Assembly (NCBI RefSeq): GCF_013820765.1 | Contig: NZ_JABJVM010000002.1 | Span: 1-64,000 of the forward strand | From: Paenilisteria rustica | Lineage (GTDB): Bacteria; Bacillota; Bacilli; Lactobacillales; Listeriaceae | DNA length: 64,000 bases | Reading direction: 5' to 3' | In this document: in pieces, positions 54,849 through 64,000 of the stretch | How the letters are laid out: each line of letters begins with the position of its first letter | Position numbering within the stretch: position 1 is the stretch's first letter | The notes under the pieces: model-generated | What the model was told of the DNA's origin: nothing | Databases searched by the model: none | What the model saw: only the letters and a program-made list of their open reading frames with translations | Made by a program: the position numbers and the translations under genes

Positions 54849-56165
54849 ATGTACATTCTCTCTGTCGGTCTAAATCATACAAGCGCGCCAATCGAAATAC
54901 GGGAACGGCTAGCTTTTAATCCAGAAGAAGAGGAAATGGCATTGGTTTCCTTGCATCAAGAAAAAAGCATTTTAGAAAATGTAATTATATCAACGTGCAA
55001 CCGCACTGAAATTTTTGCTGTCGTGGATCAAATTCATACAGGAAGATACTATATCAAGCGTTTCTTAGCTAATTGGTTCCAAATGGATATGCAAATTTTG
55101 GAGCCTTATTTGCTGTTTTTTGAAGAAGAAGAAGCTGTGAAACATTTGTACCGCGTCACGAGTGGCTTGGATTCTTTGATTATTGGTGAAACGCAGATTT
55201 TGGGGCAGGTCAAAGATGCGTTTACGAGTGCGCAAACGATTGGAACAACGGGAACCATTTTAAATCAATTGTTCCGCGAGTCCCTTCATTTCGCTAAAAA
55301 CGTACACCACACAATGAAAATCAACGAAAATGCTGTGTCTATCAGCTATGCCGCGGTAGAAGTAGTTAAAAAAGCATGTGCGGATGTTAAGAACAAAAAA
55401 ACAGTCATTGTCGGCGCTGGAAAAATGGGCGTGCTGGCAATTCAAAATATGCTTGGCGCCAAAATATCTGACGTCACGCTATTAAATAGAACGAGCGCGC
55501 GCGCGGAAAACGTGGCGGAAAAGTTAGGTGTTCAGTCGCGTGACTATGCCAGTTTGAGTGAACAATTGAAGTGTGCAGACATTGTTATTACCTCTACATC
55601 AGCAACAACGCCGATCATCACGCAACATATGCTAACAGAGACGATGGCTGAGCGTGAAAATGCGCTTGTCATTGTGGACATTGCTTTGCCGCGAAACGTT
55701 GAAGCAACATGTGCAGGAATTCCCAATGTGACGTTGTTTGATATTGACGACTTAGGTGGTGTTATTCAAGAAAATACACAACAACGGCAAGCGATGGTAA
55801 TCGAAATTGAAGAACATATCGAAGCCGCATGCGTGAATTTTTATGAGTGGGAGAAGCAGCTCGGTGTTTTTCCGATTATTAAAGATTTACGTGAAAAAGC
55901 ACTGGCGTTACAGGCAGAGACAATGCAGAGCCTGTCGAATAAATTGCCAGACCTAACAGATCGTGAACAGGTAATCGTTGGCAAGCACATGAAGAGCATT
56001 ATCAATCAGCTACTGAAACACCCAATTTCCGAATTAAAAGAAATGGCAACAAGTTCGGACGCTGCGCATGATATCGAAGTATTCCAGAATATATTTGACC
56101 TTCAAAAAGCAAAAATGGAAGATACAGCAGAAATAACTAAAGAAAAAGTTGGTGAAAAAGCATGA
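54849..56165 (+). CDS. hemA: glutamyl-tRNA reductase
   Basis: First committed step of haem synthesis: reduces glutamyl-tRNA to glutamate 1-semialdehyde with NADPH. The 438-residue protein has the catalytic Cys50 in STCNRTEIF, the NADPH-binding VIVGAGKMG and a C-terminal dimerisation helix. The ATG at 54849 has AAAGGGGGC upstream; a TTG one codon earlier is ignored. Unlike B. subtilis, no hemX follows; hemC starts within the last four bases. Confidence 0.96.
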   Translation: MYILSVGLNHTSAPIEIRERLAFNPEEEEMALVSLHQEKSILENVIISTCNRTEIFAVVDQIHTGRYYIKRFLANWFQMDMQILEPYLLFFEEEEAVKHLYRVTSGLDSLIIGETQILGQVKDAFTSAQTIGTTGTILNQLFRESLHFAKNVHHTMKINENAVSISYAAVEVVKKACADVKNKKTVIVGAGKMGVLAIQNMLGAKISDVTLLNRTSARAENVAEKLGVQSRDYASLSEQLKCADIVITSTSATTPIITQHMLTETMAERENALVIVDIALPRNVEATCAGIPNVTLFDIDDLGGVIQENTQQRQAMVIEIEEHIEAACVNFYEWEKQLGVFPIIKDLREKALALQAETMQSLSNKLPDLTDREQVIVGKHMKSIINQLLKHPISELKEMATSSDAAHDIEVFQNIFDLQKAKMEDTAEITKEKVGEKA

Positions 56166-57094
56166 CTCGAAAAATTATTGTTGGTTCAAGACGTAGCCAG
56201 CTAGCTTTAACGCAGACAAGATGGGTGATTGCGAAACTTCAAGAACAATTCCCAGAAATAAGTTTTGAAATCGAAGAAATTGTGACGAAAGGCGATCGTA
56301 TTTTAGATGTCACGTTGAGCAAAGTAGGTGGCAAAGGTCTTTTTGTATCAGAAGTGGAAGATGCGTTGCTAGAAAAGCGGATTGATTTCGCTGTACATAG
56401 TATGAAAGATGTCCCATCAGAGCTAGCGGAAGGACTAATGATTGGTGCTATGCCAAAGCGTGAAAACCCGCTGGATTGCCTTATATTTAAGCAAGGCGAT
56501 AGTTTGGAGAGCTTGGCGGAAGGTGCTGTCGTTGGAACGAGTAGTTTAAGACGAGCCGCGCAATTATTACACATACGCCCAGATTTAACGATCAAACCGA
56601 TTCGTGGCAACATTGATACGAGACTTAGAAAATTGCAGGAAGAAGATTTTGATGCAATTGTATTAGCAGTTGCTGGATTGAAACGCATGGACTGGCTAGA
56701 TAAGCTGGAACAAGGCTACATTTTCTTGGATGAATCGATTTGTTTACCAGCTGTTGGACAGGGAGCACTTGCGATTGAATGTCGCGCGGACGATGCTTTT
56801 GTCCAAGAAGTGCTTGCAATACTAAACGATGAGGAAACAAATTGTGCGGTGACAGCAGAACGAACACTTTTAAAAGCATTAGATGGTGGTTGTGAAATCC
56901 CGATTGCAGGTCACGCGACTTTGAAAGATGGTGTTTTAGAGTTGAAAGGTCTTGTCAGTTCTGTTGACGGTAAGTTATTTTATCAAATTACAGAACAGGG
57001 TGAGGACCCTACAGCGCTAGGTTTAAGTGTAGCGAATCGGCTTATCGAGCTTGGCGCCAAGGAGATTATTCAAGGATTAAGAGATAATGCGTAA
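56162..57094 (+). CDS. hemC: hydroxymethylbilane synthase (porphobilinogen deaminase)
   Basis: Polymerises four porphobilinogen units. The 310-residue protein has [10 protein letters not shown] at the N-terminus, [16 protein letters not shown] and Cys244 in [11 protein letters not shown], which carries the dipyrromethane cofactor. The start overlaps hemA (ATGA) and the end overlaps hemD by 8 bases. Confidence 0.96.
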   Translation: MTRKIIVGSRRSQLALTQTRWVIAKLQEQFPEISFEIEEIVTKGDRILDVTLSKVGGKGLFVSEVEDALLEKRIDFAVHSMKDVPSELAEGLMIGAMPKRENPLDCLIFKQGDSLESLAEGAVVGTSSLRRAAQLLHIRPDLTIKPIRGNIDTRLRKLQEEDFDAIVLAVAGLKRMDWLDKLEQGYIFLDESICLPAVGQGALAIECRADDAFVQEVLAILNDEETNCAVTAERTLLKALDGGCEIPIAGHATLKDGVLELKGLVSSVDGKLFYQITEQGEDPTALGLSVANRLIELGAKEIIQGLRDNA

Positions 57095-57794
57095 ACACGT
57101 TTTATTAACACGTGAAGCTGGGAAAAATGAATCATGGCTGGATTTTTTGGAGAACGCAGGATTCCAAGTTTCTGCAGTTCCGATGATTGAGACTAGGCCT
57201 CATCCGTGCGATATGACATTGGAGGAATACGACTGGATTGTGTTTACAAGCGCGAATACAGTTCGTTATTTTTTTGAACAGCAAGAGACAATCCCTGAAA
57301 AGATAAAAATAGCAGTGATTGGCGAAAAGACAGCGAAGGCACTCGTATCATATGGCTATTCGCCAAATTTCCAGCCGACATTATTTACCACGGAGATATT
57401 TATCGAGGAGTGGCTAGCGCTTGGTTTGACAAAACAACATATTTTTGTGCCTAAAAGTAGCATCGCACGTGATGAAATAGCGAAATGCTTCGCTCAATTT
57501 GAGCATATCGTGACAGAATGCGCGATTTATGAAACAGTTTTTCCAGAAGAAGCTACGAATCAGTTGCAATCAGTGATGAATTCCCAATCCATTGATATCG
57601 CGGTATTTGCTAGTCCTTCTGCCTGGCGCCATTTTATCAAAAGCTATACTGGGGATATCGAAGCCTTAAAAATCGCATCCATTGGCCCAGTAACGACCGA
57701 GGCAATCGCAAACTCAGGTTTCTCGGTAGCGTATGAGCCTGATAACTACACGATGCAACAAATATGTGAATTATTAATCGAAGGAGAGTTATGA
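57087..57794 (+). CDS. hemD: uroporphyrinogen-III synthase
   Basis: Closes and isomerises hydroxymethylbilane to uroporphyrinogen III. The sequence of this family diverges fast. The 235-residue length, the [14 protein letters not shown] segment, the [11 protein letters not shown] strand and the C-terminal [10 protein letters not shown]...SIGPVTTEA pattern, plus its position between hemC and hemB, make the call. The start overlaps hemC and the stop overlaps hemB. Confidence 0.9.
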   Translation: MRKHVLLTREAGKNESWLDFLENAGFQVSAVPMIETRPHPCDMTLEEYDWIVFTSANTVRYFFEQQETIPEKIKIAVIGEKTAKALVSYGYSPNFQPTLFTTEIFIEEWLALGLTKQHIFVPKSSIARDEIAKCFAQFEHIVTECAIYETVFPEEATNQLQSVMNSQSIDIAVFASPSAWRHFIKSYTGDIEALKIASIGPVTTEAIANSGFSVAYEPDNYTMQQICELLIEGEL

Positions 57795-58777
57795 CTATGA
57801 GTTCCAATTTTGATAGACATCGTCGTTTACGGAGCAGTGCGGCAATGCGTGATCTTGTTCGCGAAACAGTTCTACATACCGACGACCTGATTTATCCTAT
57901 TTTTGTAAAAGAAGGCAAAGAAGCCAAAACAGAAGTGAGCTCTATGCCTGGCGTATTTCAATTTCCTCTACATGAATTGGCAGCGGAAATTACAGAGCTT
58001 ACCAAGTTGGGTATCAAAGCTATTATTTTGTTCGGTCTTCCTGACGATAAAGATGATGTAGGCACTGGCGCATATCATGATCATGGGATTGTTCAAGAGG
58101 CCACGCGATTAGTGAAAAAAATAGCTCCTGACATGCTTGTCATCGCGGATACGTGTCTTTGCGAATTCACTGACCATGGACATTGCGGTGTGATTGAAAA
58201 TGGCGGAGTAAAGAATGATGCATCGCTAGAATTACTTAAACAAACAGCAGTCAGCCAGGCAAAAGCTGGTGCGGACATCATTGCACCCTCTAATATGATG
58301 GATGGCTTTGTTCAAGTAATTCGTGAAGGACTGGATGAAGCTGGATATCAAGATATTCCAATCATGTCCTATGCTGTAAAATATGCTTCTGCTTTTTATG
58401 GACCATTTCGGGATGCCGCAAACAGCGCGCCTCAATTTGGCGATCGTAAAACCTATCAAATGGATCCAGCAAACAGGCTTGAAGCGCTTCGGGAAGCAAA
58501 GAGCGACGAACGAGAAGGGGCCGATTTTCTAATTGTCAAACCCTCGCTTTCCTATTTAGATATTATCCGAGACGTACGCAATCAAACGAACCTTCCTGTC
58601 GTGGCCTATAATGTGAGTGGCGAGTATGCGATGGTGAAAGCAGCCAGCGCCAATGGTTGGATCGATGAAGAGCGTATTGTTATGGAAATGCTGACGAGTA
58701 TGAAACGTGCAGGTGTAAGTTTGATTATTACGTATTTTGCCAAAGATGTTGCCCTCTATTTAAAAGGAGATGCTTAG
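57791..58777 (+). CDS. hemB: delta-aminolevulinic acid dehydratase (porphobilinogen synthase)
   Basis: Joins two 5-aminolevulinate molecules to porphobilinogen. The protein of about 328 residues has the RHRRLRSS start, a metal-site region [14 protein letters not shown], and two active-site lysines in [17 protein letters not shown] and [12 protein letters not shown]. The start is uncertain by two codons: 57791 overlaps the hemD stop, while the ATG at 57797 is slightly further from AAGGAG. Confidence 0.95.
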   Translation: MTMSSNFDRHRRLRSSAAMRDLVRETVLHTDDLIYPIFVKEGKEAKTEVSSMPGVFQFPLHELAAEITELTKLGIKAIILFGLPDDKDDVGTGAYHDHGIVQEATRLVKKIAPDMLVIADTCLCEFTDHGHCGVIENGGVKNDASLELLKQTAVSQAKAGADIIAPSNMMDGFVQVIREGLDEAGYQDIPIMSYAVKYASAFYGPFRDAANSAPQFGDRKTYQMDPANRLEALREAKSDEREGADFLIVKPSLSYLDIIRDVRNQTNLPVVAYNVSGEYAMVKAASANGWIDEERIVMEMLTSMKRAGVSLIITYFAKDVALYLKGDA

Positions 58778-60064
58778 ATGAATAAATATACAAACTCAAT
58801 CAAAGCCTTTAAAGAAGCCGAAAAAGTGTTGCCAGGTGGTGTTAATAGCCCAGTTCGTGCCTTTAAATCAGTCAATGCGAATCCTGTTTTTATGGAACAT
58901 GGAAAAGGGGCATATTTAACGGATATTGACGGCAATAAATATATTGATTATGTCCTATCTTGGGGGCCGTTAATCCTAGGCCACGCAAACGAAGGCGTTA
59001 TAAAAGCAGTCACCGATGCGGCTATGAAAGGGACAAGTTTTGGAACACCAACGGAAATCGAAACCGAACTTGCAAAACTTGTAGTAGAACGCGTGCCATC
59101 TGTAGAAATGGTTCGGATGGTATCCTCGGGAACAGAAGCAACGATGAGTGCTATTCGACTGGCAAGAGGCTACACTAAAAGAAATAAAATCGTGAAATTT
59201 GAAGGTAGCTATCATGGGCACGGCGATTCCTTATTAATAAAAGCTGGATCAGGCGTTGCAACACTAGGCCTACCAGATTCTCCGGGAGTAACGCCAGGCC
59301 TTGCAGCAGACACGATAGCCGTTCCGTATAATGATTTAGAAAGCGTCAAGTTCGTCTTTGAAAAATATGGTGCGGAAATTGCTGCCGTTATTGTGGAACC
59401 GGTGGCAGGGAATATGGGTGTAGTACCTCCAATTGAAGGTTTCCTAGAAGGTCTACGCGAAGTGACGATCCAATATGAAAGCCTACTAATTTTTGATGAA
59501 GTCATGACCGGTTTCCGTGTCGATTTTTATAGCGCGCAAGGCCTTTATGTTGTCACGCCTGATATCACTTGTCTCGGAAAAGTAATTGGCGGAGGACTCC
59601 CGGTCGGTGCTTATGGTGGAAAAAAAGAAATTATGGAACAAATTGCCCCGGCAGGATCTATTTATCAAGCAGGAACACTGTCAGGAAATCCAGTAGCGAT
59701 GAATGCCGGCTATGCCACTCTAAAGCAATTAACACCACATCACTATGACGCGTTCAGATCCCTGATAGATCAGCTAGAAGAAGGTCTAGAAGTACTATCT
59801 AAACAATACGAAGTTCCACTTTCTATCAACAAAGCTGGTTCCATGTTCGGCTTTTTCTTCACCGATCAGAAAGTAATCAACTACGATACCGCAAAAACAT
59901 CTGATTTAAACTACTTCTCAAACTACTACCGAGAAATGCTTAATAACGGTATTTTCTTGCCGCCTTCTCAATACGAAGGGTTATTTATTTCAACAGAACA
60001 CACAGATGTAGAAATCGCGAAAACATTAGAAGCGATAGAAGCATCTATGAAAGCACTACGTTGA
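58778..60064 (+). CDS. hemL: glutamate-1-semialdehyde 2,1-aminomutase
   Basis: PLP enzyme making 5-aminolevulinate from the HemA product. The 428-residue protein shows [11 protein letters not shown] at the start, [24 protein letters not shown] and the Schiff-base Lys268 in [17 protein letters not shown]. It starts directly after hemB and is the last haem gene here; its stop overlaps the valS promoter -35 box. Confidence 0.96.
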   Translation: MNKYTNSIKAFKEAEKVLPGGVNSPVRAFKSVNANPVFMEHGKGAYLTDIDGNKYIDYVLSWGPLILGHANEGVIKAVTDAAMKGTSFGTPTEIETELAKLVVERVPSVEMVRMVSSGTEATMSAIRLARGYTKRNKIVKFEGSYHGHGDSLLIKAGSGVATLGLPDSPGVTPGLAADTIAVPYNDLESVKFVFEKYGAEIAAVIVEPVAGNMGVVPPIEGFLEGLREVTIQYESLLIFDEVMTGFRVDFYSAQGLYVVTPDITCLGKVIGGGLPVGAYGGKKEIMEQIAPAGSIYQAGTLSGNPVAMNAGYATLKQLTPHHYDAFRSLIDQLEEGLEVLSKQYEVPLSINKAGSMFGFFFTDQKVINYDTAKTSDLNYFSNYYREMLNNGIFLPPSQYEGLFISTEHTDVEIAKTLEAIEASMKALR

Positions 60065-60089
60065 CGTTTTCATGTTTATTTGATACAAT
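60061..60089 (+). promoter_or_regulatory. promoter of the valS T-box leader
   Basis: TTGACG (60061-60066), a 17-bp spacer, TACAAT (60084-60089). The -35 box contains the hemL stop codon. Confidence 0.85.
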
Positions 60090-60096
60090 AAATCCA

Positions 60097-60350
60097 ATCT
60101 AAATATTCGTAAATGCAAGGATGAGGAAGAGTAAAATATTTTTTCTTAACTATCAGAGAGGAGACGGTTGGTGCGAGTCTCTAAGAAAAGTATTTGAACG
60201 TAGCCTCTGAGCAGTATCCCTGAAAAAGAGTAAGGGATATCGGGAAACTTTCTCTCGTTAAATTAATGAAGTGCCGGTTTTGTGTACGGTAAAAAGGTGG
60301 TACCGCGGAAAATACTCTTTTCGTCCTTTATGGATGAGAGGAGTTTTTTT
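60097..60350 (+). ncRNA. T-box riboswitch leader of valS
   Basis: The T-box core GGTGGTACCGCGG lies at 60296-60308. The terminator follows: ACTCTTTTCGTCC (60314-60326) pairs over 13 bases (with G-U) with GGATGAGAGGAGT, then T to 60350. A stem I with CAGAGAGG near its base is present, and a GTA triplet at 60200-60202 in the GAACGTAGCC loop is a good valine specifier candidate. Uncharged tRNA-Val would favour the antiterminator and switch on valS. Confidence 0.9.
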
Positions 60351-60393
60351 GTGCTTCAAAAATGCTGAAAATCAATTTATAGGGGGAAAAATA

Positions 60394-63036
60394 ATGACTG
60401 AATTGAATATGCCAACAAAATATAATCCGCAAGATATCGAAAAAAATAGATACGACTGGTGGATTGAACAAGAATTTTTTAAAGCAGATGGTAAAAATGA
60501 TAAACCCGCGTACTCCGTCGTCATCCCACCACCCAATGTAACTGGGAAATTGCATTTAGGTCACGCATGGGACACGACATTACAAGATATCTTGACACGT
60601 ATGAAGCGGATGCAAGGATACGACACACTTTACCTACCAGGAATGGATCACGCTGGTATAGCTACACAAGCGAAAGTCGAAGCTAAGTTGCGCGAAAGCA
60701 ATATTTCGCGTTATGATCTTGGCCGAGAAAATTTCATATCAAAGGCTTGGGATTGGAAAGAAGAATACGCCACGTTTATTAGAGAACAGTGGAAGAAAAT
60801 CGGTTTAGGTTTAGACTACTCTAGAGAAAGATTTACGCTAGATGAAGGACTGTCCGATGCTGTCAAAAAAGTCTTTGTTTCATTATACGAAAAAGATTTA
60901 ATTTATCGTGGCCAATATATTATTAACTGGGATCCTGTCGCTAAGACGGCTCTATCAGATATTGAGGTTATCCATCAAGATGTGGAAGGCCAATTTTATC
61001 ATTTGAAATATCCACTAACAGATGGTTCAGGTTTCCTTGAGGTTGCAACGACAAGACCAGAAACTATTCCTGGGGACACAGCAGTTGCCGTTCATCCTAA
61101 AGACGAGCGCTACCAGTCATTCATCGGAAAAACAATCACATTGCCGATTCTGGAAAGAGAAATTCCAATCGTGGCAGATGACTATGTGGAACGAGAATTC
61201 GGCTCAGGGGTTGTAAAAATAACGCCAGCACACGATCCTAATGATTTCGAAGTTGGTAATCGTCATGATTTACCACGCATTATCGTGATGAATGAGGATG
61301 CAACAATGAACGAAGCATCTGGAAAGTATAATGGTATGGACCGCTTTGAAGCGAGAAAAGCGATTATCGAGGACTTTAAAGAATTAGGTCTATTCATTAA
61401 ACAAGAGCCGCATCTGCATTCCGTGGGACACTCAGAACGTACCGGAGCTGTTGTTGAACCTTATTTATCCATGCAATGGTTTGTAAAAATGCAACCACTA
61501 GCAGAGCAAGCAGTGAAGTTACAAGAAAATCCAGATGAAAAAGTAAATTTCATTCCCGATCGTTTTGAAAAAACCTATTTATCTTGGATGGAAAATATTC
61601 ATGATTGGTGTATCTCTCGTCAGTTATGGTGGGGACATAGAATCCCAGCATGGTACCATAAAGAAACTGGTGAACTCTACGTGGGAGAAAGCGCGCCTGC
61701 AGATATTGAGAATTGGAATCAAGATGAAGATGTACTTGATACATGGTTTAGTTCGGCGTTGTGGCCGTTCTCAACAATGGGATGGCCCGACGAAGAGAAT
61801 CCTGATTTCAAGAAGTTTTTCCCAACAAGTACACTGGTAACAGGATATGATATTATCTTCTTCTGGGTATCTAGAATGATCTTCCAATCAGTAGAATTTA
61901 CGGATACAAGACCTTTTAAAGATACACTGATACACGGTTTAGTTAGAGATGCGGATGGTAAGAAAATGTCTAAATCACTTGGAAATGGTGTTGATCCAAT
62001 AGAAGTAGTTGAGAAATATGGCGCAGATTCGCTACGTTATACATTATCCACAGGAACAGCGCCAGGACAAGACTTGAAATTCAGTTTTGAGAAAGTAGAA
62101 TCAACTTGGAATTTCATCAACAAAATTTGGAACGCTTCCCGTTTTGCTTTGATGAATATGGAAGGCATGAAATATGAAGCAATCGACTTATCGAACGTAA
62201 CAGAAGTGAGTGACAAGTGGATTTTAACACGACTTAATGAAACGATTGAAACGGTGACCAATCTTGCTGAAAAATACGAGTTTGGTGAAGTGGGTCGAAC
62301 TCTTTACAATTTCATTTGGGATGAGTTCTGTGATTGGTATATTGAAATTGCTAAAATATCCTTATATGGTGACGATTTAGAGGCAAAACAAACGACAAGA
62401 TCTGTTCTAGCATATGTGTTGGATAATACGATGCGTTTGCTACACCCTTTCATGCCATTTGTAACCGAAGAAATTTGGCAAAACCTACCTCACGAAGGGG
62501 CGTCCATCACCATTGCAGATTGGCCTAAAGTCAATAAAGAACAAATCGATAAGGAAGCCGCAGAGTCAATGAAGTTGCTTGTGGAAGTTATTCGAGCAGT
62601 TCGTAATATTCGAGCAGAAGTAAACACTCCACTCAGCAAACAAATTGAGTTACAACTGAAACCAAAAACAGAAACACACAAAGCTATTTTGGAGGCGAAT
62701 ATTTCTTATATTGAGCGCTTCTGTAATCCTGAAACAACTACGATCTCTTTTGATATCGAGCCTTCAAAAACTGCAATGACAGCCGTAGTATCTGGAGCAG
62801 AGATATACTTGCCACTAGAAGGTCTCATAAACATTGATGAGGAGATTGCGCGATTAGAAAAAGAGCTATCAAAATGGAAAAAAGAAGTTTCGCGCGTGCA
62901 AGGCAAATTATCTAATGAAAAATTTATGGCAAAAGCACCAGAAAATGTTATTGAAGAAGAACGAGCAAAAGAAAAAGACTACATGGAGAAAAAACTATTG
63001 GTCGAAGAAAGAATTAATTCATTGAAAAACAATTAA
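60394..63036 (+). CDS. valS: valyl-tRNA synthetase
   Basis: Charges tRNA-Val. The 880-residue class I enzyme has the HIGH motif as HLGH in [15 protein letters not shown], an editing (CP1) domain with [17 protein letters not shown], the KMSKS loop in [11 protein letters not shown], the anticodon-binding domain and a C-terminal coiled-coil arm. The ATG at 60394 with AGGGGGAAA upstream fits homologues; a longer in-frame start at 60271 lies inside the T-box. Confidence 0.96.
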   Translation: MTELNMPTKYNPQDIEKNRYDWWIEQEFFKADGKNDKPAYSVVIPPPNVTGKLHLGHAWDTTLQDILTRMKRMQGYDTLYLPGMDHAGIATQAKVEAKLRESNISRYDLGRENFISKAWDWKEEYATFIREQWKKIGLGLDYSRERFTLDEGLSDAVKKVFVSLYEKDLIYRGQYIINWDPVAKTALSDIEVIHQDVEGQFYHLKYPLTDGSGFLEVATTRPETIPGDTAVAVHPKDERYQSFIGKTITLPILEREIPIVADDYVEREFGSGVVKITPAHDPNDFEVGNRHDLPRIIVMNEDATMNEASGKYNGMDRFEARKAIIEDFKELGLFIKQEPHLHSVGHSERTGAVVEPYLSMQWFVKMQPLAEQAVKLQENPDEKVNFIPDRFEKTYLSWMENIHDWCISRQLWWGHRIPAWYHKETGELYVGESAPADIENWNQDEDVLDTWFSSALWPFSTMGWPDEENPDFKKFFPTSTLVTGYDIIFFWVSRMIFQSVEFTDTRPFKDTLIHGLVRDADGKKMSKSLGNGVDPIEVVEKYGADSLRYTLSTGTAPGQDLKFSFEKVESTWNFINKIWNASRFALMNMEGMKYEAIDLSNVTEVSDKWILTRLNETIETVTNLAEKYEFGEVGRTLYNFIWDEFCDWYIEIAKISLYGDDLEAKQTTRSVLAYVLDNTMRLLHPFMPFVTEEIWQNLPHEGASITIADWPKVNKEQIDKEAAESMKLLVEVIRAVRNIRAEVNTPLSKQIELQLKPKTETHKAILEANISYIERFCNPETTTISFDIEPSKTAMTAVVSGAEIYLPLEGLINIDEEIARLEKELSKWKKEVSRVQGKLSNEKFMAKAPENVIEEERAKEKDYMEKKLLVEERINSLKNN

Positions 63037-63046
63037 ATGAACTATT

Positions 63047-63089
63047 TCAGACCTTCTGTGCACATATTTTTGCAGGAGGTCTGATTTTT
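63047..63089 (+). terminator. terminator of valS
   Basis: TCAGACCTTCTG (63047-63058) pairs with CAGGAGGTCTGA (63073-63084), followed by five T. It lies before folC, so some read-through or a separate start would be needed for folC. Confidence 0.8.
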
Positions 63090-63110
63090 AGTATAGAAAG
63101 GATGATACAT

Positions 63111-64000
63111 ATGAACCTTAAAAGCTATACAGAAGCTCTGGAATGGATTCATGGGACATTACGCATGGGTATTAAACCTGGACTTATGCGAATGGAATGG
63201 ATGCTTGCTAGGCTTGCTAATCCAGAGACTAAAAATAAGTGGGTACACATCGCTGGTACGAATGGAAAGGGCTCAACATTAACGTTTCTCCGTAATATTC
63301 TAGAGCAATCCGGATATAGAGTGGGAACATTTACATCGCCTTATATTGAGACGTTTAACGAACGGATTAGCGTCAATGGCGCACCTATTGATGACGAAAA
63401 AATTGTTGTACTCTGTAACAGAATAAAACCTTTAGCTGATGAACTCGCTCAAACAGAGATGGGTCATCCGTCTGAATTTGAAATCATTACGGTTATGATG
63501 TTTCTTTACTTTGCTGAGTATGATCACATCGATATTGCCCTTATTGAAGTCGGACTAGGAGGTAGGCTTGATTCCACAAATGTCATTACACCTCTAGTTT
63601 CTGTTGTCACAACGATAGGTATGGATCACATGGAGTTTCTAGGTAATTCGCTCGAAAGTATTGCGATGGAGAAAGCGGGTGTGATCAAGAAGCATATACC
63701 TATTGTGAGTGGTGTAATACAAACAGAAATACGTATGCTATATGAAGAGAAAGCGAATGAATGTGAATCTCGCCTATATCAACTAGATACTCATTTTTCT
63801 ATGCAAAAGCAGGTAGAGGGGGTATTTACGTATAGAACAGAAAATCAGGAAATAACAGATATAGAGGTAGGATTGATGGGTGATCATCAGCTATGCAATG
63901 CTGCGGTTGCTGTAAGAACAGCAACGTTACTTAAGGAGCAACAATTTGTTATTACCGATGAGAATATTAAAAAGGGCTTAAAAATAGCTAAGTGGCCTGG
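63111..64000 (+). CDS. folC: folylpolyglutamate synthase / dihydrofolate synthase, 5' part
   Basis: Adds glutamate to dihydropteroate and folates. The gene is open from the ATG at 63111 (GAAAGGATG upstream) to the window end, 296 codons without a stop. Translation gives a Mur-ligase-type P-loop HIAGTNGKGST near residue 45, FTSPYIETFNERI, the EVGLGGRLDSTNVI motif and a central TTIGMDHMEFLG segment, all diagnostic of FolC. About 130 residues are missing at the C-terminus because the window stops. The valS-folC order is typical of Firmicutes. Confidence 0.94.
   Translation, partial: MNLKSYTEALEWIHGTLRMGIKPGLMRMEWMLARLANPETKNKWVHIAGTNGKGSTLTFLRNILEQSGYRVGTFTSPYIETFNERISVNGAPIDDEKIVVLCNRIKPLADELAQTEMGHPSEFEIITVMMFLYFAEYDHIDIALIEVGLGGRLDSTNVITPLVSVVTTIGMDHMEFLGNSLESIAMEKAGVIKKHIPIVSGVIQTEIRMLYEEKANECESRLYQLDTHFSMQKQVEGVFTYRTENQEITDIEVGLMGDHQLCNAAVAVRTATLLKEQQFVITDENIKKGLKIAKWP

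Overview
The window looks like a chromosomal segment of a low-to-moderate GC Firmicute of the genus Listeria in the broad sense. The reasoning is gene order plus protein character. As I remember it, the run argCJBDF / nadK / sppA / RDD protein / tpx / ytxK-like / ackA / usp / ald / pepQ / UPF0173 hydrolase / DRTGG-CBS regulator / nrnA / dnaE / accDA / pfkA / pyk / fxsA / UPF0756 protein / citZ / icd / polA / mutM / coaE / nrdR / dnaB / dnaI / thrS / engB / hemACDBL / valS / folC is the L. monocytogenes order around lmo1591-lmo1551. Many genes here are absent from that order, so a Listeria species outside the L. monocytogenes group is more likely. No search was run to confirm this.

Layout. 1-100: the 5' end of an ISL3-like transposase gene. 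316-519: a CsbD-like stress protein. 587-5982: the arginine operon argCJBDF, with a strong sigma-A promoter, inverted repeats suited to ArgR, and a terminator. 6106-7833: an accessory block (dUTPase, DUF4825-type lipoprotein, ArsD-like protein, HNH-associated-repeat protein). 7938-11905: nadK, sppA, an RDD membrane protein, an APH-type kinase and tpx. 11960-20083: a maltose/maltodextrin block (GH65 phosphorylase, DUF1189 protein, LacI regulator, ABC binding protein and two permeases) inserted between tpx and ytxK. 20282-31078: central metabolism and stress genes (ytxK-like, ackA, RelP-like alarmone synthetase, usp, ald, pepQ, nrnA) with small accessory genes. 31178-32083: a WYL regulator gene broken by an in-frame stop. 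32187-54110: DNA polymerase, fatty acid, glycolysis, citrate and replication-initiation genes, then thrS behind a T-box. 54171-60064: engB and the haem operon hemACDBL. 60061-64000: T-box, valS and the start of folC.

Functionally, most of the window is housekeeping: amino-acid synthesis, acetyl-CoA/acetate metabolism, the first step of fatty acid synthesis, lower glycolysis, the oxidative citrate branch, primosome loading, aminoacyl-tRNA synthetases and tetrapyrrole synthesis. Regulation is unusually readable. Several promoters have exact 17-bp spacers, two T-box leaders are present, and the maltose block has a shared operator placed inside the promoter spacers.

The most interesting material is non-coding. 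(i) A structured element occurs downstream of malE and again downstream of pyk, always in the sense orientation. Its stems are kept by compensatory base changes, which points to a conserved RNA or DNA fold. (ii) A 125-nt palindromic element occurs twice (between the DUF1189 and lacI genes, and in the usp/ald interval), again with compensatory changes in several stems. I do not recognise either element. No rRNA or tRNA gene and no CRISPR array were seen.
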